The position numbers and the translations under genes are program-made. From Alphaproteobacteria bacterium (GTDB lineage: Bacteria > Pseudomonadota > Alphaproteobacteria > Elsterales > Elsteraceae): a DNA stretch of 5,566 nucleotides. The notes beneath the pieces were generated by a model that was not told the origin of the DNA, ran no database searches, and saw only the letters and a program-made list of their open reading frames with translations. The stretch lies in contig JAAFHH010000238.1 of the NCBI GenBank assembly GCA_013297545.1, forward strand, positions 1 through 5,566. Reading direction: 5' to 3'. Below are positions 1 to 5,566 of this stretch, piece after piece (the first letter of the stretch is position 1; every line of letters starts with the position of its first letter).

Positions 1-541
1 GCGCCTCGGCTTCGACGGCTACTATCTGGAAACCGATGGCACGGTTACGCCCGCCATTGATCTGGCACGGCTGGTCGACCGACAGGTGATCGACGCCTAT
101 GCTGGGTCGAGCAGCGCCAAACGGCAGACTGTGCGCGTTGATACCCGGCAGTTCTTGAGCTTCACGGTCGCAGGCGAGATGTTCGCCTTGCCGATCGATG
201 TGGTCGACCGGGTGCTGGAATGGCAGCCACCGACCCCGCTGCCCGGCGGTGGCGTCAGTGCCATGACCGGCGCGATCGAACTGCAGGGTGAAGTGGTGCC
301 GGTGGCCGACATCTACCGCCGGCTTGGCGTCGTCCAGGGCACACAAGAGGCGGGGGCCTACCTGGTCGTGCGCAGCGGGCGCGGCAATACTGCGTTCAGT
401 GTCGAGCGGGTGCACCGCATCGTCACCGTGCCGGTGACCGCGATCGAGCCGGTCGGTGGCGGGTCCGATGCAGTCGTAGAGATTGGCCGCTTGGATGACC
501 GGTTGTTCTGGATCTTATCGGCGGAGCGGTTGGCGGCATGA
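1..541 (+). CDS. CheW-type chemotaxis coupling protein with tandem CheW modules, 5' end outside the window
   Basis: Coupling (scaffold) protein expected to link chemoreceptors to CheA. The frame is open from base 2 with no stop, so the gene begins upstream of the window. A GTG at 86 could be read as a start, but coding-like sequence continues upstream of it. The first ~28 residues (GYYLETDGTVTPAIDLARLV) look like the last beta strands of a preceding CheW domain. A ~25-residue linker follows, then a complete CheW module from about base 149 (QFLSFTVAGEMFALPIDVVDRVLE) through GEVVPVADIYRRLG near 287-328 to the C-terminal strands (LDDRLFWILSAERL). The Arg that normally precedes the Gly in the RG-VVPV-D motif is Gln here (codon 284-286). 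The stop overlaps the start of cheB (ATGA, 538-541), implying translational coupling. The CheW assignment for the complete module is firm. The presence of a preceding module is inferred from a short tail. Confidence 0.87.
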   Translation, partial: RLGFDGYYLETDGTVTPAIDLARLVDRQVIDAYAGSSSAKRQTVRVDTRQFLSFTVAGEMFALPIDVVDRVLEWQPPTPLPGGGVSAMTGAIELQGEVVPVADIYRRLGVVQGTQEAGAYLVVRSGRGNTAFSVERVHRIVTVPVTAIEPVGGGSDAVVEIGRLDDRLFWILSAERLAA

Positions 542-1665
542 CTGAGCCCTCCGCCACCGCGCCCATCCGGGTGCTGATTGTCGACGACAGCGGCTTCATG
601 CGCATTGCGCTGCGCCAAATGCTGCAGTCGGAACCGGACATCGTCGTCGTCGGTGAGGCGCGCGATGGGTTGGTGGGCGTGCGCATGGCGCAGGAACTGA
701 AACCCGACGTCATCACCATGGATGTCGAGATGCCGGGCCAAGACGGCATTGAGGCAACCCGCCAGATCCTGCGCCTGATGAACCCGGCGCCGCCGATCAT
801 CATGGTGTCGAGCCACACGCAGACGGGGGCGGAAACCACGGTCAAAGCGCTGTCGTTGGGGGCGGTCGACTTTGTCTCCAAATCCTCGGCGTTTCTGAAG
901 ACCGATCTTGGCAAGATCGACCAGGAACTGCGCGCCAAGATCAAGCTCTGGGGCCGGCGCCGCGTGCCTGTGGTGCGGCCGACGGCGGCAGCGGCCCCTG
1001 TGCGGGTCGCAGCGGTTGAGGCTGTGGAAGCCGCACGCCGCGCGCCCGATCCAGCCGCCAAGCAGCGCCTCACCGCGGTTGCCCGTCCACCGCGCCAGCC
1101 GGTTGATCTGGTGGTGATCGGCGTGTCGACCGGTGGTCCGCGGATCATGACCGAGTTCCTGCAGGCGATCGGTTCGATCGCCACGCCGATCGTGATCGCG
1201 CAGCACATGCCGGAGATGTTCACCGCCAGCTTCGCCGATCAGCTGGCGCGCGAAACCGGCCTCAAGGTCGTCGAAGCGCGGCACAAGATGGCGCTGGAGC
1301 CGGGCATGATTGCGATCCTGCCGGGCGGGCGCGATGGCGTGCTCGGGCCCGGTGGTCCCGGCAAGCTGGAGGTCCGCATCGTGACCTCCACCCGCACGGT
1401 GCACCCGAATGCTGACATGCTGTTCCACTCAGCCGCCATGCTGGCGGCCAATCCCGTCGCCGTGATCTTGACCGGCATGGGTGAAGACGGCACGGAAGGG
1501 GCCGGCCAGTTCGCTCGTCGCGGCGCGCCAGTCCTGGTACAAGATCCAGAAAGTTGCGTTGTCGGCGGCATGCCGCAGGCAGCGATTGATGCCGGTTTTG
1601 CCGGTGACGTGCTCTCGCTCGACCAGATCGCGTTCAGGCTGGCGCGCTGGAGTGCGCCGAAATAA
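538..1665 (+). CDS. cheB: CheB, receptor protein-glutamate methylesterase/glutamine deamidase
   Basis: Cytoplasmic adaptation enzyme that hydrolyses receptor methylglutamates and deamidates receptor glutamines, activated by phosphotransfer from CheA. At 375 residues it is near the usual family length. The N-terminal receiver (about 10-125) has the acidic pair D16-D17, phospho-acceptor D62 in TMDVEMPGQDG, S91 after strand 4, and the conserved Lys K115 in GAVDFVSKS; the Pro that usually follows this Lys is Ser. An Ala/Pro/Arg-rich linker (about 140-187) leads to the methylesterase domain (about 189-370). Its catalytic triad is visible: S197 in IGVSTGGP, H223 in AQHMPEMFTASFADQL and D317 in TGMGEDGTEGA. 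The ATG at 538 overlaps the upstream stop by 4 bases; a GGAG at 523-526 is a weak, rather distant ribosome binding site, consistent with coupled translation. The gene ends with TAA, 31 bases before the next start. Identity is very secure. Confidence 0.97.
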   Translation: MTEPSATAPIRVLIVDDSGFMRIALRQMLQSEPDIVVVGEARDGLVGVRMAQELKPDVITMDVEMPGQDGIEATRQILRLMNPAPPIIMVSSHTQTGAETTVKALSLGAVDFVSKSSAFLKTDLGKIDQELRAKIKLWGRRRVPVVRPTAAAAPVRVAAVEAVEAARRAPDPAAKQRLTAVARPPRQPVDLVVIGVSTGGPRIMTEFLQAIGSIATPIVIAQHMPEMFTASFADQLARETGLKVVEARHKMALEPGMIAILPGGRDGVLGPGGPGKLEVRIVTSTRTVHPNADMLFHSAAMLAANPVAVILTGMGEDGTEGAGQFARRGAPVLVQDPESCVVGGMPQAAIDAGFAGDVLSLDQIAFRLARWSAPK

Positions 1666-1696
1666 CCTCACTTCAGCCCTAGGTACGGATGAACCG

Positions 1697-2107
1697 ATGT
1701 CCAAGACGATTCTTGTTATCGATGACTCGTTCATCATGCGAACGATCATCAAAGACATCGTTGAGAGCGATCCCGATCTGACCGTCTGCGGGATGGCGGA
1801 AAACGGCAAGATTGGCCTGCAGAAGGTGCGCGAGCTGCAGCCCGATCTCGTGCTGCTCGACATCGAGATGCCGGAGATGAGCGGCCTTGAGATGCTCAAG
1901 CGCTTGATGCTGGTGCGCCGCCAGAAGGTGATCATCATCTCCTCGGTGGCGCAGACCGGCTCGCCGCAAGCGATGGAGGCGCGTCGCCTCGGGGCGACCG
2001 ATGTGATCGCGAAGCCCTCTGGTGCGATGAGCCTCGATCTCAACGAGAAGAAGGGTCATGACATCGTGCGGGCGATCCGTCGCGCGCTGGAACTGGATGC
2101 CGGGTGA
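1697..2107 (+). CDS. Stand-alone response-regulator receiver (CheY class, CheB-receiver-like)
   Basis: Single receiver domain of 136 residues, predicted to accept phosphate from CheA. Visible active-site residues are D9-D10 (VIDDSFIMRTI), phospho-acceptor D55 (LLDIEMPEMSGLEML), S82 after strand 4 (VIIISS) and K106 in DVIAKPSG. There is no output domain. By position in a che operon it would be called cheY. However, the segment after the Lys (KPSGAMSLDLNEKKGHDI) and the SSVAQTGS stretch resemble receiver domains of CheB, and the residue three before the Lys, aromatic in E. coli CheY (Tyr106), is Val103. It may therefore be a phosphate sink or a regulator of something other than the flagellar motor; this is inference. 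The ATG at 1697 is chosen because the receiver fold begins directly after it. The frame stays open upstream into cheB, but that part is not receiver-like. The ribosome binding site is weak (GGA at 1687-1689). Confidence 0.93.
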   Translation: MSKTILVIDDSFIMRTIIKDIVESDPDLTVCGMAENGKIGLQKVRELQPDLVLLDIEMPEMSGLEMLKRLMLVRRQKVIIISSVAQTGSPQAMEARRLGATDVIAKPSGAMSLDLNEKKGHDIVRAIRRALELDAG

Positions 2108-2111
2108 TGCA

Positions 2112-2124
2112 CCCGGCCGCCGGG
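2112..2124 (+). other. Small GC-rich inverted repeat between receiver gene and cheA
   Basis: The 13 bases CCCGGCCGCCGGG form a perfect inverted repeat (5-bp stem, 3-base loop) in the 39-base gap, followed by a G-rich run. No T tract follows, so it is not a convincing intrinsic terminator. It could slightly affect translation or message stability, or be chance in GC-rich DNA. Confidence 0.3.
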
Positions 2125-2134
2125 GCGGGGGCTT

Positions 2135-2140
2135 GAGAGG
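2135..2140 (+). promoter_or_regulatory. Ribosome binding site of cheA
   Basis: GAGAGG lies 6 bases before the ATG at 2147. It supports this start rather than the out-of-frame ATG four bases later at 2151. Confidence 0.7.
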
Positions 2141-2146
2141 CGGCCC

Positions 2147-5131
2147 ATGAATGATCTGGTCGAAACCCTATGGGGCCAATTCGCGGTCGAGACGGAAGAG
2201 CATCTCGACCTGATCGAGCCGTTGCTGGCGCGTGCCGGCCCGGAGGGGATCGACGGCGAGGGCATCGCCCAACTGTTTCGGTCGTTCCATTCGATCAAGG
2301 GCCTGGCCCGCGCCATGGACTTGTTCGCCATGGAACGGGTGGCGCACCACGCGGAAAACCTGTTGGGCTTGGTGCGCGACGGCGGCATCGCCCTGGACGC
2401 TGGCCTGGTCGACCGGTTGCTGGAAGCGGTCGACAGCCTAAAGGCGCTGCGCGACGTGGCGAACGCCACCCGTGCTGATGGTGTGTCGCCAACGGACCTG
2501 GTGAACTCGCTGGCCGCCTTGTTCGAGCGCCTGTCCGGCGCACCGGCGAGCCATCCGGGCAGCGCACCGCCACCGCCACCGGCCCCCATCGCGCACGCCC
2601 CGAATGCGCCAGCACCAGACCTGCACGAAGACCCAGAAATGCTGGAGATTTTCGTCGAGCTCGTGCAGGCCCGCCTGCCCGATCTCGCCGGTGTGCTCGA
2701 CCCGGCAGCGGAAGAAGGCGCGCGCCAGACGGCGCAAGCAGCCGAAGCAATCGGTTACGCTGCCGGCGTGATGGAATTCGGCCGGGTGGCCGAAAACCTC
2801 GAGCGGCTTGCGCGCGCGGTGCCGACCGACCGGCAACCGACGGAAGTGGAGCGGCGCGACATCCTGCTGCAACTGGGCGAAATCCGCGCACAGATGGACT
2901 TGGTCGCCGAAGCAACCGGTCGGGACGTTGGTGCGAGTTCGCTCGGCCTGCGCATGAAGCCCTTGATTCGCGGCGATCTGGCTGGGCTGCTGCAGGAATT
3001 GGCCGATGCGTTCGGCCATATCGAGATGGATGCAGTCGAGGGCGACCTCGACGCGCTGCTGACCGACAGTGATGAATTCGCCACGGTCGCCAAAGCTGTC
3101 CACAGCGCGTTCAGCTGCCTGGGGTTTGGCATCGGTTGCCGGTTGTTGATGCTGCTGGCCGATGTCTATCACCGGGTCGCAACCAGCGATCTCACCCCCA
3201 CCCTCGACTTGTTCGAAGTGACGCGCCCGATCCTAGAGGCGGTCGATCTGCGCGGGCCGTTGCTGCTGGGCGATGATCTGAGCGACGTTGCTGAAGCGCT
3301 GGAGGCGGGTCTCAGCCTGCAGGTGCGCCAAGCGCTGGCCGTGATCAGCGGCGAGGCGCTGCCCAGCAGCGGCGGCGACGGGCTGGTGCTGGCCGGTCTG
3401 CACATCAAGCCCGCGATGGTCGAGGTCCTGTCGGTCGACGCCCAAGCCCGCCTGGTGGCGGCGATGGCGCCGGGTGATCGCTATGCCTATGAGCTGATGC
3501 TGCATCTGGAAAGCAACAGTGCAGCCGCCAGCAGCTTCGTCGATTGGCTGTCCTCCAGCGTCGAGCCGGTGACCAACCGCACGGTACTGGTCGAGGGCGA
3601 GAGCTGGTTTGAATTCCTGGTCCTCGCCCCGCTGCCGCCGGACGAGATGCGCCAGCACCTCAGCACCATCGATCCCAACCTCGAATGCCTGAAGGCAGCC
3701 CGCCAAGTCACGGCGGAGGCGGGCGGCGCCCAGCTGCTCGGCAAGACGCCGGTGGTCGAAGAAGTCACCCGGGTCAGTGCGGTCGCACCCACCGCCGCAC
3801 CGCAAACCGTGGTCGCGAAGACCGCGGGCGACGGCAAGGGTCAGGCAGCGAGCCAGGTCTTGCGCGTGCGCTCCGAAACCATCGATGCGTTCATGAGCCA
3901 GATCAGCGAACTGCGCGTCGCGGTCACCGGCATCACGCTGTTGAACGAAGACAATCGTTGGAAGCTGGCGCTGGCGGAGCTGACCCGCTTGATGCAGGCC
4001 CTGCCGCCCGAACGCCAGGTCGAGGGGGCAGCCGCCGTCCAAACCTTGAGCGATTATCTGCGTCAGGTGCGTGGCTTCGATGAGCGGCTGGACAGTCTGC
4101 TCGGTCGACTGAACGCCAACGCGCTCGATCTGCGTGTTGTGCCGATCGACACCATCTTCAACCGCTTCCCGCGTGCGGTGCGCGATCTGGCGCAAACCCA
4201 GGGCAAGGAAATCCGCCTGGCACTCGAAGGCCGCGACGTTCGCGTCGACAAGGGCATGGTTGAGCTGTTGGTCGATCCGTTGATGCACATGGTGCGCAAC
4301 GGCATCGACCACGGCATCGAACGCCCGGAGGTGCGCAAGGCCGCCGGCAAGCCACCGGAAGCCAATCTGGCGCTGCGCGCCCAGCAGCGCGGGGCCGAAG
4401 TGGTGGTCGATGTCGTCGATGATGGCCGCGGCCTCGACGTCACGGCGATCGGCGCCAAAGCGGTGGAGCGCGGCTTGGTGACGCCGAGCGATCTCGCCCG
4501 GCTGACCTCCCAGCAGGTGTTCCGCTTTATCTTCGCACCCGGCTTTTCCACCGTAACGGCGGTGACCGAAACCTCCGGCCGCGGGGTCGGCATGGATGTC
4601 GTGCTGACCACGGTCAACAAGCTGGGCGGTGACATCGACATCACGTCAGAACCCGGCAAGGGCACCACATTCTCGCTGCGCTTGCCGTTGTCGGCCGCGC
4701 TGCAGAGTGCGCTCTTGGTCGATGTGGCGGGTCAGGTGCTCGGCATTCCTGAACGCCACGTCTCCGGCATCGCGACTGTGAAGCCCGATCAGATCCAGCA
4801 CGTTGGCGGTCAGCGCGCGATGGTGCATCGCGGCGGCTTCTTGCCGATCTACCCGCTGGCGGAGCTGTTGGCGATGGGGGCAGCGCCAGATGCCAGCCGC
4901 GCGATTGAGATCGTGATCCTATCCAACGGTCGCAATGCGATTGGGGTTGCGGTTGACCGGTTGCTGCGCCGCCAGGAACTGTTCTTGAAAGACCTGCACC
5001 CAAGCCTCGCCGCGTTGCCGGCGATTGGCGGTGCGTCCGTGCTCGGCGACGGGCGGGTGGTGCTGGTGCTCGATGCCGATGGCCTTATTCAACTGGCGCA
5101 CCACGGGGCGCGGGCGGAGGCAGCGGAATGA
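2147..5131 (+). CDS. cheA: CheA, chemotaxis histidine kinase, unusually long
   Basis: Cytoplasmic kinase that autophosphorylates in response to receptors and phosphorylates receiver proteins. It has 994 residues against roughly 650-700 for classical CheA. The N-terminal HPt domain (P1, about 1-130) has phospho-acceptor H48 in LFRSFHSIKGLARAMDL. A Pro/Ala-rich linker (132-157) follows. Residues 161-225 look like a second HPt that has lost its histidine (E200 in the expected place). Residues about 264-368 are helical and perhaps another relic, with H319. Residues about 419-520 have a beta-alpha-beta-beta-alpha pattern that could be a divergent P2 receiver-docking domain. A second Ala-rich linker leads to the dimerisation domain (P3, from about 570). 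The ATPase domain P4 has the N box (H714, N718, GIDHG), G1 (VDDGRGLD, 757-764), F box (FAPGFST, 796-802) and G2 (SGRGVGMD, 810-817). The CheW-like P5 domain is about 849-985 with R895 retained. All catalytic motifs are intact. The TGA overlaps the next ATG. Confidence 0.97.
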   Translation: MNDLVETLWGQFAVETEEHLDLIEPLLARAGPEGIDGEGIAQLFRSFHSIKGLARAMDLFAMERVAHHAENLLGLVRDGGIALDAGLVDRLLEAVDSLKALRDVANATRADGVSPTDLVNSLAALFERLSGAPASHPGSAPPPPPAPIAHAPNAPAPDLHEDPEMLEIFVELVQARLPDLAGVLDPAAEEGARQTAQAAEAIGYAAGVMEFGRVAENLERLARAVPTDRQPTEVERRDILLQLGEIRAQMDLVAEATGRDVGASSLGLRMKPLIRGDLAGLLQELADAFGHIEMDAVEGDLDALLTDSDEFATVAKAVHSAFSCLGFGIGCRLLMLLADVYHRVATSDLTPTLDLFEVTRPILEAVDLRGPLLLGDDLSDVAEALEAGLSLQVRQALAVISGEALPSSGGDGLVLAGLHIKPAMVEVLSVDAQARLVAAMAPGDRYAYELMLHLESNSAAASSFVDWLSSSVEPVTNRTVLVEGESWFEFLVLAPLPPDEMRQHLSTIDPNLECLKAARQVTAEAGGAQLLGKTPVVEEVTRVSAVAPTAAPQTVVAKTAGDGKGQAASQVLRVRSETIDAFMSQISELRVAVTGITLLNEDNRWKLALAELTRLMQALPPERQVEGAAAVQTLSDYLRQVRGFDERLDSLLGRLNANALDLRVVPIDTIFNRFPRAVRDLAQTQGKEIRLALEGRDVRVDKGMVELLVDPLMHMVRNGIDHGIERPEVRKAAGKPPEANLALRAQQRGAEVVVDVVDDGRGLDVTAIGAKAVERGLVTPSDLARLTSQQVFRFIFAPGFSTVTAVTETSGRGVGMDVVLTTVNKLGGDIDITSEPGKGTTFSLRLPLSAALQSALLVDVAGQVLGIPERHVSGIATVKPDQIQHVGGQRAMVHRGGFLPIYPLAELLAMGAAPDASRAIEIVILSNGRNAIGVAVDRLLRRQELFLKDLHPSLAALPAIGGASVLGDGRVVLVLDADGLIQLAHHGARAEAAE
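5116..5120 (+). promoter_or_regulatory. Ribosome binding site of the short cheW
   Basis: GGAGG inside the end of cheA, 7 bases before the ATG at 5128. Together with the ATGA stop-start overlap it supports this start and suggests coupled translation that keeps CheA and CheW amounts in proportion. Confidence 0.75.
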
Positions 5132-5538
5132 GTGCGGTGCTGACCACCGTGATTGGCCCATACGGCCTTGCGATCCCATCGGGGAGCGTGCGCGAACTCT
5201 TGGCGCACACTGAACCCGACAGTACAGATGCGGACCGTGCCATGCTGCTGTGGCGCGGCCAGTGGGTCCCGATGGTCGATCTGCGCCAGGCCTTTGGCAC
5301 CGTGCCCGGCGCGGTTGCCGTTGACATCGTGGTGGGTGAACAGGAAGCGGCAGATCTCGCCGCCCTGGTCGTCGACCAGGTGCTGGGCCTGCGCGCGGTT
5401 GAACCCGAGCACTGGCAACCGATGCCGCGGCTTGGCCGGATCCTTGGCATGTGTGATGCGGTGTGCGTCTATCCGATCGCGGACCGCTTGATGTTTCGTT
5501 TGAGGCCGCAGGCGGATTTCGCCGCGATTCAAGGCTAA
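5128..5538 (+). CDS. cheW: CheW-like coupling protein, short form
   Basis: Single-domain CheW-fold protein of 136 residues, a little shorter than typical CheW (about 150-170), expected to bridge receptors and the CheA P5 domain. The first strands are compact (TTVIGPYGLAIPSGSVRELL). The central motif LLWRGQWVPMVDLRQAFG keeps the conserved Arg (R43), followed by the strand and loop VVGEQEAADLAALVVDQVLGLRAVEP, where VVDQVLGL fits the usual V-D-V motif. The end of the domain departs from the consensus: CDAVCVYPIADRLMFRLRP stands where a 'G-LVLVLD' strand is normal. No membrane segment or extra domain is seen. The start overlaps the cheA stop (ATGA). The stop TAA is followed at once by the ribosome binding site of another gene, so the operon continues. 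The CheW family call is good; because it is divergent, its binding partner could differ from that of the upstream tandem CheW. Confidence 0.88.
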   Translation: MSAVLTTVIGPYGLAIPSGSVRELLAHTEPDSTDADRAMLLWRGQWVPMVDLRQAFGTVPGAVAVDIVVGEQEAADLAALVVDQVLGLRAVEPEHWQPMPRLGRILGMCDAVCVYPIADRLMFRLRPQADFAAIQG

Positions 5539-5542
5539 GGAG
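5538..5542 (+). promoter_or_regulatory. Ribosome binding site of the gene after cheW
   Basis: AGGAG, starting in the last base of the cheW stop codon and 5 bases before an ATG at 5548. It is a strong Shine-Dalgarno match with good spacing, showing that another gene follows in the same transcript. Confidence 0.75.
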
Positions 5543-5547
5543 CGCCG

Positions 5548-5566
5548 ATGCTGCCGCCACCGCCGC
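5548..5566 (+). CDS. Start of the next gene in the operon, cut by the right edge
   Basis: ATG at 5548 with a well-placed AGGAG. Only the first six codons are visible (Met-Leu-Pro-Pro-Pro-Pro), too few to identify it. From context it may be another chemotaxis gene, such as a methyltransferase (CheR) or a receptor, since both are missing from the window; this is a guess from operon logic only. Confidence 0.6.

Noticed and set aside
358..1428. Long antisense open frame (356 codons) opposite the first coupler and cheB
   Set aside because: It is rich in Arg, His and Asp as expected for the complement of a GC-rich gene, shows no recognisable domain, and lies opposite a secure CheB.
1481..1696. Upstream extension of the stand-alone receiver frame into cheB
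   Set aside because: The frame is open, but the extension does not resemble a protein domain and overlaps the CheB catalytic domain. The receiver fold begins right after the ATG at 1697.
1666..1696. Promoter in the gap between cheB and the receiver gene
   Set aside because: Only 31 bases with no -35/-10 pair or regulator site that I could support; the CCTAGG palindrome at 1678-1683 is too short to mean anything alone.
2108..2146. Intrinsic terminator between the receiver gene and cheA
   Set aside because: The GC hairpin at 2112-2124 has no T tract and is directly followed by the cheA ribosome binding site, so read-through is expected.
3233..4312. Long antisense open frame (359 codons) opposite cheA
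   Set aside because: Composition (Gln, Arg, His, Leu rich) is that of a reverse-frame shadow, and the opposite strand encodes the firm CheA helical, P2-like and P3/P4 regions.

Overview
The window is a compact, single-strand chemotaxis (che) signalling operon from a high-GC bacterium. Every gene is on the + strand. Gene order is: end of a multi-domain CheW-type coupling protein (open at the left edge), cheB, a stand-alone receiver of the CheY class, a very large cheA, a short cheW, and the first codons of another gene cut by the right edge. High GC, Gly/Ala/Arg/Val-rich proteins and the W-B-Y-A-W content suggest a proteobacterium, most likely an alphaproteobacterium of the Rhodospirillales type. 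That placement is an impression from composition and style, not a search result.

Layout: 1-541 carries the C-terminal end of what looks like one CheW module followed by a complete second module. 538-1665 is a two-domain CheB methylesterase whose ATG overlaps the previous stop (ATGA). After 31 bases, 1697-2107 encodes a 136-residue receiver. After a 39-base gap with a small GC hairpin and a good ribosome binding site, 2147-5131 encodes a 994-residue CheA kinase. 5128-5538 encodes a small CheW, again joined by ATGA. A strong ribosome binding site then precedes an ATG at 5548. There is no gap over 40 bases, no internal promoter or terminator that I can support, and no RNA gene, mobile element or CRISPR array.

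How the parts would work together: the CheW proteins and the CheA P5 domain couple receptors to the kinase. CheA autophosphorylates His48 in its N-terminal HPt domain and passes phosphate to the receiver domains (Asp62 of CheB, Asp55 of the stand-alone receiver). CheB then demethylates or deamidates receptors for adaptation. No receptor or CheR lies within the window; they may flank it.

The most unusual parts are: (1) the 994-residue CheA, with about 440 residues between the phosphorylated HPt and the dimerisation domain, holding what look like one or two histidine-lacking HPt relics and a divergent alpha/beta domain in the place of P2; (2) a stand-alone receiver whose C-terminal part looks like a CheB receiver and lacks the aromatic switch residue of motor-binding CheY; (3) a tandem CheW protein in which the conserved Arg of the RG-VVPV-D motif is Gln. 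None of this amounts to a clearly new system. It is a divergent version of a known one.
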